Positions 33,435 to 43,493 are shown, counted from the stretch's first letter. The stretch: DNA of 64,000 bases from an uncultured Coriobacteriaceae bacterium (GCA_902786015.1 CADAAU010000005.1:1-64000), one strand, 5' to 3'. Made by a program: numbers and translations. The notes: a model not told the origin generated them from the sequence alone.

Positions 33435-34850
33435 TTATCCGTTCCCCTCGCCACGCTCTTTGAGAGCCGCGATGAGCGCGGGGCCAAGCAACGTAACGTC
33501 TCCGGCACCTTGCGTGATCACGAAATCGCCCTCGCGGAGGTCTTCGACGAGCCTCTCTATAAGCTTCCGCCGGTTGGGTACGTAATGAATCTCGTCCACA
33601 TCGCCAAGCCGCTCGACCGCAGACACGACCGTCTTTCCGGAAATGCCGGGGATGGGCATCTCGCTCGCAGGGAAGACGTCCATAACGTAGAGCACGTCGG
33701 CATCGTTGAAGGCCCCGCCAAAGCGGTCCTTCATGAGCTGCGTCCGGGTATAACGATGCGGTTGGAAGATGCAGACCACGCGCTTGTAGCCCAGGGAGGC
33801 AGCCGCGCTGAGCGTCGCCTTTATCTCGGTGGGATGATGGCCGTAGTCATCGATGACCGTTATTCCGCAGGCATCACCCACGTGCGTGAAGCGCCGACGG
33901 GCGCCCTTGAACTGCGAGAGGGCCTTTGCTGCATCTTTGGCATCGAAGCCAAGCACGGTGGCAACGGCAATCGACGCCAGTGCGTTGAGCGCATTGTGCC
34001 TGCCTGGGTTGGCGCTGATGGACACCTCTACCACGTCGCCATTTGGGATTCGCGCCTCAAGCAACGTCGCGATGCCCTCCGATTTGATGGAAGAGCACAC
34101 AAAATCGTTGCCTTCGTTGAAGCCATACGTCAGGACGCGTCGACCCGTTGCCTTGGCAAGCTCCACGTAATGAGGGTCGTCACCCATGATGATGACCGTA
34201 CCGTGTTTGCCAACGAGGGCCATGAACTCTTGGAAGGTTGCCTCCAGTCGCTCCATAGTCCCGTAGTGGTCCAGGTGGTCTTCTTCGATGTTCGTCACGA
34301 CGACGACGTCGGGATTGAGGAAGAGGAACGAGCCATCGGACTCATCGGCCTCAGCCACAAAATAGCCACCCTTGCCGTTGCGGCCATTCGTACCATACCC
34401 CTCGACCACGCCACCGATGAGGAACGACGGGTCAAGTCCCATCGCGTCGAGCATGGTAGCGACCATTGAGCTCGTCGTCGTCTTGCCATGCGTACCAGCA
34501 ACCGCAACGGTCGTCGTGCCATTGCAAAGCTCAGAGAGCATCTTTGCCCGCGGCCATACGGGTATGCCGAGCTCATGCGCACGCATGAGCTCTGGGTTCG
34601 ATGCAGGCACGGCTGTCGAGGTTACCACGACGTCAGGTTTGACCTCGTCGATGGTTGAAGCCTCATGTCCAATGCGCACGTCGATGCCGGCCTTTTGCAG
34701 CTTGCGCACATAGTGCGACTCCTTGAGGTCCGAACCCGTGACTTTTGTTCCACGCTCATGGAGCACAAGTGCAATGCCGCTCATGCCCGCTCCACCAATG
34801 CCAATAAAATGCGCGCTCTCGAAGGCTGCGCTGGTTTCCTGATTCGCCAT
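33435..34850 (-). CDS. murC: UDP-N-acetylmuramate--L-alanine ligase
   Basis: 471 residues from ATG 34850, with AGGAG at 5-base spacing; an extension to 34901 is unsupported. FIGIGGAGMSGIA (about 14-26) binds UDP; the ATP loop AVAGTHGKTTTSSM is at about 116-129; ADESDGSFL (metal/substrate) near 170; NIEEDHLDHYG near 190; PGRHNALNALAS near 290; and DDYGHHPTEIKATL near 345. It adds the first L-Ala to UDP-MurNAc in the cytoplasm. It is followed by ftsQ and preceded by murG at 75 bases. Confidence 0.96.
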   Translation of the reverse strand: MANQETSAAFESAHFIGIGGAGMSGIALVLHERGTKVTGSDLKESHYVRKLQKAGIDVRIGHEASTIDEVKPDVVVTSTAVPASNPELMRAHELGIPVWPRAKMLSELCNGTTTVAVAGTHGKTTTSSMVATMLDAMGLDPSFLIGGVVEGYGTNGRNGKGGYFVAEADESDGSFLFLNPDVVVVTNIEEDHLDHYGTMERLEATFQEFMALVGKHGTVIIMGDDPHYVELAKATGRRVLTYGFNEGNDFVCSSIKSEGIATLLEARIPNGDVVEVSISANPGRHNALNALASIAVATVLGFDAKDAAKALSQFKGARRRFTHVGDACGITVIDDYGHHPTEIKATLSAAASLGYKRVVCIFQPHRYTRTQLMKDRFGGAFNDADVLYVMDVFPASEMPIPGISGKTVVSAVERLGDVDEIHYVPNRRKLIERLVEDLREGDFVITQGAGDVTLLGPALIAALKERGEGNG

Positions 34851-34925
34851 GAAATCTCCTCCGTAGAAGGTACAGGCTACAAGTTTACTTCTTTTCTGCA
34901 CGCGGCTGACAAGCTACTCAAATCC

Positions 34926-36044
34926 TCAGCAAACTGCCTCGACCTGCTCAGCGAGGTTGCTGGCCGCCCTATCCTGAGCTAGCTCTTTGGACGCCTCGCG
35001 CATGGCGTCCCTTCGCTCGTCGTCGTCGACAAGCCCAAGCAGGAGCTCCTTGAACCTCGAGGTGTCCAACTCGTCGTCGGGCACCAGCTCCGCCGCCTTC
35101 GCCCCTACAAGGAACTTCGCGTTTGTCGTCTGGTGGTCTCCCGTGGCGAGCGGGTACGGAACGAGCACTGCGGGCACGGCAAGAGCGGCGATCTCGGCTA
35201 TGGATGAGGCTCCAGCCCTCGACAGCACCAGATCGCTGGCGGCCAAGGCCTCGCCCATGTTGCTAATGTAAGGCCGCACGTCCCATCGCTTTGCCTGCTC
35301 CTCCGTGAGCCCGAGGCCGGCAACTACCTCCTCGTGCAACTCTTTGCCCGTGGAATGCACTATGCGCAGCTTAGGCCGCGAGAGAAGCTCCTCCTTGAGC
35401 GCCGTGACGGCCTCGTTGAGATGCCTCGCACCAAGGCTTCCGCCAAACACGAGCAGCATGGTCTCGTCGTCGCGAATGCCAAAGGCCGCACGCCCTTCTT
35501 CGCGAGAAGCCTGCACCACCGACCGACGCACCGGGTTACCCGTTACGACGATGCGACTCTCGTCGGCAACCTGTCCCTCAAAGGCCGCTCGGGCATCGGG
35601 CAGCGACAGGCATACCGAAGAGGCGCTCTTTGCACAGGTTTTGTTTGCAAGGCCCGCAACTGAGTTCTGCTCGTGAATCACATAGGGTATCCCCCGCTTT
35701 TTGCAGAGCTGAAGGAGCGGCATTTCCACATACGCCCCGAATCCCACCGCCACATCAGGCGCGGTGCGCTCATCAAAGAGGTGGGCAAGCTGCTTTTCTG
35801 CCTTTCGCATACGCAACAAAGCAGATACGAGCGTCCAAGGACGCGAGCGATCGAACCCAGAAACACGGATGCATTCAAAGTCATAGCCCGCCTCGGGCAC
35901 GAGCGTGCTCTCGAGCCGATTTGGCTGGCCAAAGAACGTGACGTGATGCCCGCGATGGGTGAGCTCCTCCGCCAATGCGAGAGCGGGATTGATGTGACCA
36001 GCAGTTCCGCCCGCCGCAATCGCTACCTCGAGGTTCTTTTGCAC
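34926..36044 (-). CDS. murG: UDP-GlcNAc transferase MurG (lipid II synthase)
   Basis: About 372 residues from GTG 36044, a length typical for MurG; the longer frame to 36095 would add an unlikely tail. The N-terminal GGTAGHINPALALAEEL (12-28) is the lipid-I loop. HEQNSVAGLANK (about 118) and SRAGASSIAEIAALAVPAVLVPYPLATGDHQTTNA (about 270-304) hold the UDP-GlcNAc site. It acts at the inner face of the membrane. The ribosome site is AAAGG at about 10 bases or GGTGG at 3. The upstream gap to ftsW (273 bases) holds repeats and is out of keeping with the otherwise tight operon. Confidence 0.95.
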   Translation of the reverse strand: MQKNLEVAIAAGGTAGHINPALALAEELTHRGHHVTFFGQPNRLESTLVPEAGYDFECIRVSGFDRSRPWTLVSALLRMRKAEKQLAHLFDERTAPDVAVGFGAYVEMPLLQLCKKRGIPYVIHEQNSVAGLANKTCAKSASSVCLSLPDARAAFEGQVADESRIVVTGNPVRRSVVQASREEGRAAFGIRDDETMLLVFGGSLGARHLNEAVTALKEELLSRPKLRIVHSTGKELHEEVVAGLGLTEEQAKRWDVRPYISNMGEALAASDLVLSRAGASSIAEIAALAVPAVLVPYPLATGDHQTTNAKFLVGAKAAELVPDDELDTSRFKELLLGLVDDDERRDAMREASKELAQDRAASNLAEQVEAVC

Positions 36045-36171
36045 GCTCCACCAACCTTTCGACGTGGCCCGAACAAGTCCTTGAATACTATACACGTTGC
36101 AACCAGTTCATTGGATGGCGTACGAACTCCGCACAAGCCATGCGCATGGAAAGGGATCCTCGGCAAATCGC

Positions 36172-36294
36172 GCCACAGGAAAGGCAATCCCAGCTCAAAA
36201 CGGCTTGTTTGAGACGAGATTGACTTTGGTGTGGGAGCACATGCCACAGGAAAGGAAATCCCAGCTCAGCTGCAGCTGCAATCCTGAGCTGGGA
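36172..36294. repeat. ATCCCAGCTCA repeat element inside the dcw operon
   Basis: A 26-base word with core AGGAAAGGNAATCCCAGCTCA appears at 36172-36197 and 36243-36268. The second copy forms a hairpin with CTGAGCTGGGA (36259-36269 pairing with 36284-36294). It fills the ftsW-murG gap. Confidence 0.75.
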
Positions 36295-36317
36295 ATCCAA
36301 TCTCTTGCGAGCTGTGC

Positions 36318-37766
36318 TTAGCGTCGTTTGGAATTGCCTCTGAGGCGTTCGGCGGCACTTGGTCCCAGATCAACTCGCCGATATCCGCCTCCGGCGAGCT
36401 GCGCCGTTCTCGCCTTGCCCTCCCCGCCTTCTATGACGCGGAAGCTTCTGCGCGGCATCTGGGTATTCCTTTCGGTGAATGCCGGTTCTGGAGCTCCCTC
36501 GCGCCACGTATCGGCACGAGGTACCGTCCCCTCGTCTGCCAGCCTCAACTGACGCCTTCGCGCCTCATACGCAGTCTCAGGCAGCTTTGAGCGCAACGAG
36601 ACCGATGTGACGAGCCCCGCCAGCAAAAGGCACGAAATGATGGACGATCCTCCGTACGACACAAATGGCACAGGCTTTCCCGTAAGCGGGAAAATTCCCA
36701 AGACACCGCTCACGTTAAGAAGAAGCTGAACGATGAGCATCGACGTGCAGCCAGCCGCAATCAGGCGTCCCGCAACGTCTGGGGCGGCCTGCGCAATCTT
36801 GAGGCCGCTCCAAAGCAGAAGCGCAAACGCCGCAAGCATGCCCACGGTACCCAGAAGTCCAAGCTCTTCCCCCACGATCGCAAAGATGAAGTCATTGTGC
36901 GCCATGGGAAGGTAATTGTACTTCTGTCTCGACATGCCAAGGCCCAGCCCCGTAAGCCCGCCAGAACCAAAGGCATAGAATCCCTGCGTGAGCTGGTATC
37001 CGGCTCCGTAGGGATCGTTAGACGGGTTGAACATGGTGAGTATGCGCGCCCGCGAATAGTCGTCCTTGAGCGAATACGCAATTGCGGCAACACCCACAGC
37101 AACACCCACGAGACCGACGGCGCTTGCTGATGCGCCTGCCAAATAGCACATGATGAGCAGCGTGATGACCACCACGCCGGTCGTACCCTTGTCCGGCTGC
37201 CACAACACCAAAAACAGGGGAACCAACACGCCAGCAAAGAGCAGCTTGAGTGCCTGAGAGTTGTCGATGGACCCCTCCCAAAAGAACTTCTCGGCGATTT
37301 GTGCACCAACCAACAGAATGACGACCTTTGCAAACTCAGAAGGCTGCAACGTAAAGGGACCCATCGCAATCCAACGGGTCGCACCATATGCGTCCCTACC
37401 CGCAAGTGGCGTGTAGACCACAACCAAAAGAAAGACCGTTATTGCCCATAACACCATGAGCACATTGCCACGCCATATGTGGTAGTCCAGACGTGCCAAG
37501 ACTATGGCAAGGACGAGGCCGATTGCAGCAAACATCAACTGCCTGGTAAGAAAGTAGGCCGGATTGTAGTCATAGGTCTCGGAGGTGGCTCCCGTAACGG
37601 ATGATGACGAGTAAATCATGAGCATGCCAAAGAGCGTCAGCGCAAGCGCGGTGACCAAAAAAATGATGCGTGGAATCGCGATGCTTGCAGGCGTTACGGT
37701 CTGCGACTTCTCGCGTTCGTACCTACCCGTAAGCGCGGCGACACGCGCACGGATAGACTCCATCAT
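36318..37766 (-). CDS. ftsW: Septal peptidoglycan polymerase FtsW
   Basis: 482 residues, SEDS family, about ten membrane segments. Typical motifs are RWIAMGPFTLQPSEFAKVV (about 131), WQPDKGTTGVVV (about 190), the large extracellular loop with the catalytic Asp region MFNPSNDPYGAGYQLTQGFYAFGSGGLTGLGLG (about 248-280), LPMAHNDFIFAIVGEELGLLG (about 288), and GKPVPFVSYGGSSII (about 375). The last 80 residues are a basic cytoplasmic tail. It polymerises lipid II at the septum with the transpeptidase encoded upstream. It begins within the end of murD (4-base overlap). Confidence 0.95.
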   Translation of the reverse strand: MMESIRARVAALTGRYEREKSQTVTPASIAIPRIIFLVTALALTLFGMLMIYSSSSVTGATSETYDYNPAYFLTRQLMFAAIGLVLAIVLARLDYHIWRGNVLMVLWAITVFLLVVVYTPLAGRDAYGATRWIAMGPFTLQPSEFAKVVILLVGAQIAEKFFWEGSIDNSQALKLLFAGVLVPLFLVLWQPDKGTTGVVVITLLIMCYLAGASASAVGLVGVAVGVAAIAYSLKDDYSRARILTMFNPSNDPYGAGYQLTQGFYAFGSGGLTGLGLGMSRQKYNYLPMAHNDFIFAIVGEELGLLGTVGMLAAFALLLWSGLKIAQAAPDVAGRLIAAGCTSMLIVQLLLNVSGVLGIFPLTGKPVPFVSYGGSSIISCLLLAGLVTSVSLRSKLPETAYEARRRQLRLADEGTVPRADTWREGAPEPAFTERNTQMPRRSFRVIEGGEGKARTAQLAGGGYRRVDLGPSAAERLRGNSKRR

Positions 37767-39193
37767 TTAGCCTCCTTCAACGCGCCGAGCTCTTTGACCA
37801 GGTCCTTGAACGCGTTGCCACGCTCCTGGAAACTCCCGAACTCATCAAACGACGAGCATGCAGGCGACAGAAGCACGACGTCACCCGGACGTGCCAACTC
37901 AACCGCTCGCGAGAAGGCCTCTGCCATGTGCGGCTCTTCCACAACGGTCAGTCCCATATTTGCGTCAGCCTCACGAATAGCCTCCGCAATACGCGCGCCA
38001 GCCTCTCCGTAGCAAACGGCGGCATAACACCTTGCCGAGACCTCGTGCGCGAGGGAGTCCAGTTCCGTCCCCTTGTCGTGACCACCAAGGAGCACCACGA
38101 TCTTTCCCGGCGAGAACGAGGCCAGGGCCTTCTCGACCGAATCCACGTTCGTCGCCTTGGAGTCATTGATGAATCGTACGTCTTGCCACGTGCCACACGG
38201 CTCAATGCGATGCTCAAGAGGTGCGAAGGTCATGAGCGCATGGCAAACCGCCTCCACCGTGACGCCAAGCTCAAGGGCCACGGCCGAAGCCACAAGCGCG
38301 TTGAACATGTTATGCGCGCCTTCGAGCGAAAGGCTTTCGCCCAAGACGAGCTTGTGTTCCTTCCCATCCAGGCGCACCACCAAACGTCCTTTTCGCACAA
38401 ACGCCGCGCTATACGACTCGGGTACGCCATGCACGCTCACGCGACATACGCGCAGGCCACGTGCCTCGAGCTTATCGGCGACCTTGCGACACCAGCTGTC
38501 GTCTACCGAGACGACCGCCAGGTCCTCGTCATCCAAATTGCGGAACATCTGCCCCTTTGCCTCGGCGTACTCCTCCAACGTTCCGTGCCACTCGATGTGG
38601 TCGGGCGTCAGGTTGAGCAGGCAGGCAACGCGTGGATGGAGCTGCAAGGACGTTGCCAACTGGAAGCTCGATAGCTCGGCGACGAACCACATGTCCTCGG
38701 GCCGATCTGCTATCTCGCCAGTGGCTACAACCCCAATATTCCCCACGGCCTCCGCTTTGACTCCGCCCGTGTTCATGATCTCGGCGGTAAGCAGCGTAGA
38801 GGTCGTTTTGCCGTTGGTTCCAGTGATGCCCACCCAGCGATTGGGGCTCTCGCGCCACGCAAACTCCGGCTCGCCCACCAAATCCTTTGCATGGGCCTTT
38901 GCCGACAAAAAGAACGCCGAACGTGGTGGTATACCGGGAGATACGATGGCCAAGTCGTACTCGCCCTCAATCTCGTCGGTGCCGCACGTCACGTGCACGC
39001 CCTGCCCCTCGAAACGAGCGGTCTGTTCGTTGGGCACGGAACGCGCTCCGCCATAAAGATGAATCGACTCGACACGATCTGGCATATGCTGGATGAGGTA
39101 TTCGACAACACCAAATCCCGTACGCCCCAGTCCAAGCACGCAGACCTTACCCAAGGGCTGGCTGTTCGCCATGGATGGCATTACACACTCCAT
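37763..39193 (-). CDS. murD: UDP-MurNAc-L-alanine--D-glutamate ligase
   Basis: 476 residues. An N-terminal Rossmann region (KVCVLGLGRTGFGVVEYL, 16-33), the ATP loop VGITGTNGKTTSTLLTAEI (about 120-138), NLTPDHIEWHGTLEEYAEAK, EGAHNMFNALVASAVA, and HRIEPCGTWQDVRFINDSKATN (about 330) are typical. It adds D-Glu. Two starts are equally served: ATG 39193 (GGAG at 9 bases) and the ATG four codons later (GGAG at 6 bases). It ends in a 4-base overlap with ftsW. Confidence 0.95.
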   Translation of the reverse strand: MECVMPSMANSQPLGKVCVLGLGRTGFGVVEYLIQHMPDRVESIHLYGGARSVPNEQTARFEGQGVHVTCGTDEIEGEYDLAIVSPGIPPRSAFFLSAKAHAKDLVGEPEFAWRESPNRWVGITGTNGKTTSTLLTAEIMNTGGVKAEAVGNIGVVATGEIADRPEDMWFVAELSSFQLATSLQLHPRVACLLNLTPDHIEWHGTLEEYAEAKGQMFRNLDDEDLAVVSVDDSWCRKVADKLEARGLRVCRVSVHGVPESYSAAFVRKGRLVVRLDGKEHKLVLGESLSLEGAHNMFNALVASAVALELGVTVEAVCHALMTFAPLEHRIEPCGTWQDVRFINDSKATNVDSVEKALASFSPGKIVVLLGGHDKGTELDSLAHEVSARCYAAVCYGEAGARIAEAIREADANMGLTVVEEPHMAEAFSRAVELARPGDVVLLSPACSSFDEFGSFQERGNAFKDLVKELGALKEAK

Positions 39194-39238
39194 TCTGCCG
39201 CTCCAAGCGGCACCTTTTACCCGACGTCGATGGTGACG

Positions 39239-40282
39239 TTATCTTAGTTGGAAATACAGGGCGAAGCCAAGGGCGACGAACGCAGCAGAGATGATCCAGA
39301 AGCGTATGACGACCTTGTTCTCGCTCCAGCCCTTCTTTTCGAAGTGGTGGTGGATGGGCGACATCAGGAACACGCGCTTGCCCGTAAGCTTGAAGCTCAC
39401 GACCTGAATGATGACGGACAGCGCCTCGACCACGAACAAGCCACCCATTACCAGCGAGGTAACCTCGGTCTTTGTGAGGACCGCGCACGCCGCAAATGCG
39501 GCACCAAGCGCCAAGGACCCCGTATCACCCATAAAGATGGAGGCCGGATAGCAATTGTGCCACAAGAAGCCAATGCACGCGCCAGCGATGGCCGCCGCAA
39601 ATATTGCCAACGACAGCTCGCCGTAGCGAAATGCGACCATGCCCATACCAAGCATGGCCATAAGCACCGTACCTCCCGCCAGACCGTCCAAGCCATCAGT
39701 GAGGTTAACGGCATTCGAGAGCCCTGCCATCAGCAGCACGACAAAAATAACGTAGAGCCAGGGAATCCGAATGGCACCGGGTCCCGCACCAAGCGTGGTG
39801 GTCAGCACACCGAGGTCGATGGTGAACCCACCGGGAAAGCGCACGACCGGAGGCAGGCCGGCCCAGTTGACAACACCGAGGCAGAACACCACGGCAATGG
39901 TAACGAGTCCCACCATCTTTTGCGAAGGGGTGAGGCCCAGCGAACGCTTGTGGGCGACCGACTCTATGTCGTCGAGCAGCCCCAACGACCCCGTGATGAG
40001 CATGGCACCCATAGCACAGGCAAGATCCGGCGTCCACGGTGCCATGATTACCGATGTGGCCGCCACCGCCAGCAGCATGATGAGCCCACCCATCGTGGGC
40101 GTTCCCTGCTTCACCAGATGCCTCTGCGGGCCATCGGCACGAATCTGCTGTCCGATGCCTCCGCTTTTCATGAAGCGAATGAAGAGTGGCATGGCGAGTC
40201 CCGTAATGAGGGCGCTAATAAGAACGGCCAAAAACACCTGATAGGTGGGATATGCCGGATTGCCGATGAGCATTCCGATCAT
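39239..40282 (-). CDS. mraY: Phospho-N-acetylmuramoyl-pentapeptide transferase
   Basis: 347 residues, ten membrane segments. Conserved loops are QQIRADGPQRHLVKQGTPTMGGL (about 41-63), DDIESVAHKRSLGLTPSQKM (about 104-123), NLTDGLDGLAGG (about 197), FMGDTGSLALGA (about 256) and MSPIHHHFEKKGWSENKVVIRFW (about 309-331), including the catalytic Asp residues. It forms lipid I from undecaprenyl phosphate. The gene overlaps murF by 4 bases. Confidence 0.96.
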   Translation of the reverse strand: MIGMLIGNPAYPTYQVFLAVLISALITGLAMPLFIRFMKSGGIGQQIRADGPQRHLVKQGTPTMGGLIMLLAVAATSVIMAPWTPDLACAMGAMLITGSLGLLDDIESVAHKRSLGLTPSQKMVGLVTIAVVFCLGVVNWAGLPPVVRFPGGFTIDLGVLTTTLGAGPGAIRIPWLYVIFVVLLMAGLSNAVNLTDGLDGLAGGTVLMAMLGMGMVAFRYGELSLAIFAAAIAGACIGFLWHNCYPASIFMGDTGSLALGAAFAACAVLTKTEVTSLVMGGLFVVEALSVIIQVVSFKLTGKRVFLMSPIHHHFEKKGWSENKVVIRFWIISAAFVALGFALYFQLR

Positions 40283-41721
40283 CGTTTGAGCACCCCCTCA
40301 ACGAAGCGATCGAGGCCGACCGAGCGCGAGCCCTTTGCCAGAACCAGATCGCGAGGTTCAAGAATCGGTCCGAGTACCTTTGCCGCGGCATCGGATGTGG
40401 CGAAACGCTCCATCTTGTCCGCAGAAAAGCCCATGGTAAGGGCGGCGTCAGCCATGACGTCGGCGGCCTCCCCACCCACAAAGACGAGCATGTCGAGCGG
40501 TTTTGCCGCCGCATACGCCCCAATCAGGCCGTGAAGCCGCTGGGACTGCGCACCAAGCTCCCCCACTTCTCCGATGACGGCCACGCGTCGCCCGGAACAG
40601 GCCATGGTGCAAAGGACCTCCAAGGCAGCGGCGATGGAGGCAGGACTTGCGTTGTACGAGTCGTCAATGACGCGCGGAGCGCCTTGTGCCTTGCGCACCT
40701 CCAGACGCATGCGCGTCGCGCGCATCGCCTGGATGCCAGCGAATGCCTCCTCACGCGGAGCATTGAGCGCCCATGCCGCCCCCATCGCGCTAAGCAGGTC
40801 AAAGACCATGGCGCGACCCGGAAGCGGAAGAAGACCCTCGAGCACGAGCCCGTCGGAAAACGTCAGTCGCACCGTCGGAAGGCCATTCTCGTCAATGCTG
40901 AGCACATCCGCATGCACGGAGCTCGCTTGGGAAGGACCCACTCTCATAACAAGAATACCGGCGGGTGTGGCGTACTCGTTTTCGATAAGGTCAGCGAAGT
41001 CGTCACCATCGGTCAGGACGATGGTGGGACCAGGAATTCCTTCCATCTCGCGCATTCTGCTCGTGATCTGTGCCTTGGCACGCGCGATGCCCTCGCGCGA
41101 ACCCAGATTTCCAATATGGCTCGTGCCTACGTTGGTAACGACCGCCACATTGGGTTGGACCACGTCGGTAAGACGCTCCATCTCTCCCGGCATGTTCATG
41201 CCCATCTCGACCACGATGGCCTCATCGGACGAAGAGGCCCCAAACAGCGTAAGCGGCACGCCAAGCAAGTTGTTGAAGTTGCCCTTCGTGGCATGCGTCC
41301 TGCGTGTTGTGGCCAAAGCAGCGGCGAGCATGTCCTTGGTGGTGGTTTTTCCCACCGACCCGGTAACGCCCACCACGGTCCACTGCAGGTTGCGCTCGCG
41401 CCAAGCGCGCGCCAGCCGCAGCATGAACTCCTCTCCGTCATCCCGCGCAGCTCGCACCACGGCCACGCCGTGCAGCATCGCCATCTCCAACGCAATCGGG
41501 TCAACCGCACGCGTCACGACCACCACATGGGCACCGGCCTCAATGGCCGCCTCGACGTAGTCGTTGCCGTCAACGCGCTCGCCGGGCAACGCCACGAACG
41601 CCGTCCCCCTGCGCACCAGACGCGAGTCTATCTGTACACCCTCGAACGTGGTGGAGGCAAGTCCGGCGACCAGCGCCGCCTGCGTTGCCTCCAACATGTC
41701 CGCTACAGTCATACGAATCAT
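40279..41721 (-). CDS. murF: UDP-MurNAc-tripeptide--D-alanyl-D-alanine ligase
   Basis: 480 residues. The N-terminal domain binds UDP-MurNAc-tripeptide (FEGVQIDSRLVRRGTAFVALPGERVDGNDYVEAAIEAGA), the ATP loop is VGVTGSVGKTTTKDMLAAAL (about 117-136), with KGNFNNLLGVPLTL, EMGMNMPGEMERL and DDSYNASPASIAAAL (about 350). It adds D-Ala-D-Ala. The murE gene, usually just upstream, is missing: only 12 bases separate murF from the penicillin-binding protein gene. Confidence 0.95.
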   Translation of the reverse strand: MIRMTVADMLEATQAALVAGLASTTFEGVQIDSRLVRRGTAFVALPGERVDGNDYVEAAIEAGAHVVVVTRAVDPIALEMAMLHGVAVVRAARDDGEEFMLRLARAWRERNLQWTVVGVTGSVGKTTTKDMLAAALATTRRTHATKGNFNNLLGVPLTLFGASSSDEAIVVEMGMNMPGEMERLTDVVQPNVAVVTNVGTSHIGNLGSREGIARAKAQITSRMREMEGIPGPTIVLTDGDDFADLIENEYATPAGILVMRVGPSQASSVHADVLSIDENGLPTVRLTFSDGLVLEGLLPLPGRAMVFDLLSAMGAAWALNAPREEAFAGIQAMRATRMRLEVRKAQGAPRVIDDSYNASPASIAAALEVLCTMACSGRRVAVIGEVGELGAQSQRLHGLIGAYAAAKPLDMLVFVGGEAADVMADAALTMGFSADKMERFATSDAAAKVLGPILEPRDLVLAKGSRSVGLDRFVEGVLKR

Positions 41722-41732
41722 TGCATCACCTC

Positions 41733-43493
41733 TCAGAGCTCCCGGCTATACGACGGAACGCCCAAGTCAGCAAGAACCTCACCCATAATAGCCGAGAAAA
41801 CGGGTCCTGCGGATGAGTAAGACATATATGGAGTTTCGTTTAAGCCGACATAGACGAGAACTTCAGGATCCTTGGCGGGCGCAAACCCAATGAGAGAGGC
41901 CAAGTACTTGTCCTTGACGTACTTTCCGTTCTCCGCCTGCTCGCCCGTACCCGTCTTTGCGGCAACATCATATCCTTCTACCGCCGCCGACTCGCCCGTG
42001 CCTTCTTCCACCACGGTACGCATCATGTCTACCACCTTGTTTGCGGTGACCACCGACACCGAGCGTTCGCCGCCTTCCCATGCAAGGGTCTTTCCTTCGG
42101 CACTCAAGACGAAGTGCGGCGTCACGAGCATGCCATCGTTGGCAATCGAACCCACCGCGCGCACCATCTGGACCATGGGACAGGCTATTCCCTGGCCAAA
42201 CGACATCGATCCCAGTGACGAGGGGTCATACTCGTTGCGATTCTTTACCAGGCCCACCGACTCGCCGGGATAGTCAATTCCCGTGAGCTCGCCAATCTTG
42301 AAGGACGACACCCCCTGGGCAAAGGCATCGGCGCCAATGGCGTCCTGGGCGATCTGCGCCATGCCGACGTTCGACGAGCGTCGCAGCACCTCGCGCAGGT
42401 TCATGTCCATCGTGGTGGTCCTGCCGTCCTCGTCCTCCACGAGGTCCTGGCCCACCAGCATGGTGGGCGGGACGGTAAAGTAGTCGCTGGAATCCACGGT
42501 TCCGCTCTCGATGCCAATGGCAGCCGTCAGAACCTTAAATATGGAACCCGGCTCATACGAGTCCGATACGAGCTTGAGGTTGAGCGCCTCGTTCTGGATC
42601 GTCTCGGGATTCGACAAGTCGGCATAGGGAGTCGAGCAAGCGGCTATGATCTCGCCAGTCTTTGGGTTGCAGACCATGCAGAACCCCGACTTCGCCTTGT
42701 TCTTGACGACCGCCTCCTCGATTTGCTGCTCGGCGTACATCTGGGCGTCCTTGTCGATGGCCAGAACGATGTCCCCGCCGTTGATGGGCTCGGTCACCTC
42801 TCGCTCGCCACCTGCAACGGGTATCCCTCCCAGGCCCGTCTCCATCGTCATCTGTCCGTTCTTTCCGGCAAGCACCTCGTTGTAGGCAAGTTCGATTCCC
42901 GACACGCCCTTGCCGTCGGTGTTTACCATCCCCAGGATTTGGCCCGCAACCTGGCCAAACGGATACACGCGATGCGTTTGTGGAATCAAATAGACGCCGG
43001 CAAACCCCTGCGAGATCAAATCGGACCGCAGGGATTCACACGCCTCCTTGTTGGCCATGCGCGAGAGGTAGACAAACGTGGAGTCCTTAACCATAAGATC
43101 ACGGTAGTCCGCCGCAACGCCACCGAGCCAGTGTGCCACGAGCTTGGACTCCGCATCCGCGTCGGCGACCTCCTTGGGATTGCAGTAAACGTCGTAGCAT
43201 TCCTCGCTCATGGCCAAGACGTTGCCGTTGCGATCGTATATCGTGCCGCGACGTGCCTGGAGCACCACGGTGCTGGTCCGCCTCTGCTGGGCTTCCTGCG
43301 AGAGCCGGGGCGCCTCCACAACCTGCAGCCATACCAGGCGTCCGACCACCACGAGCATCAAGAACACGAGCACGCCGAACACCTGGGGCAGACCGTTTCC
43401 CCCCGCCCCAAAGCCAAAGAGGTTGCCCCCCGAGCCAAAACGTCCTCGAGAGGCCTCGTCGTATGACGTCTCCTCGTTGCGTCTACGGCTCAT
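41733..43493 (-). CDS. ftsI: Division transpeptidase, class B penicillin-binding protein (FtsI/PBP3)
   Basis: About 586 residues from ATG 43493, which has GGGGG at 5-6 bases; the longer frame to 43535 is unlikely. A Gly-rich cytoplasmic region (1-33), one membrane segment (about 36-57), a PBP dimer domain with RRGTIYDRNGNVLAMS, then the transpeptidase domain: SxxK in EPGSIFKVLT (Ser about 316), SSN in RRSSNVGMAQ (about 371) and KTG in AAKTGTGE (about 512). No PASTA domains follow. It cross-links septal wall with FtsW. Confidence 0.94.
   Translation of the reverse strand: MSRRRNEETSYDEASRGRFGSGGNLFGFGAGGNGLPQVFGVLVFLMLVVVGRLVWLQVVEAPRLSQEAQQRRTSTVVLQARRGTIYDRNGNVLAMSEECYDVYCNPKEVADADAESKLVAHWLGGVAADYRDLMVKDSTFVYLSRMANKEACESLRSDLISQGFAGVYLIPQTHRVYPFGQVAGQILGMVNTDGKGVSGIELAYNEVLAGKNGQMTMETGLGGIPVAGGEREVTEPINGGDIVLAIDKDAQMYAEQQIEEAVVKNKAKSGFCMVCNPKTGEIIAACSTPYADLSNPETIQNEALNLKLVSDSYEPGSIFKVLTAAIGIESGTVDSSDYFTVPPTMLVGQDLVEDEDGRTTTMDMNLREVLRRSSNVGMAQIAQDAIGADAFAQGVSSFKIGELTGIDYPGESVGLVKNRNEYDPSSLGSMSFGQGIACPMVQMVRAVGSIANDGMLVTPHFVLSAEGKTLAWEGGERSVSVVTANKVVDMMRTVVEEGTGESAAVEGYDVAAKTGTGEQAENGKYVKDKYLASLIGFAPAKDPEVLVYVGLNETPYMSYSSAGPVFSAIMGEVLADLGVPSYSREL

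Noticed and set aside
39248..40534. 428-codon open frame antisense to mraY/murF
   Set aside because: Composition is a GC-frame shadow, rich in His/Arg/Gln, with no family resemblance.
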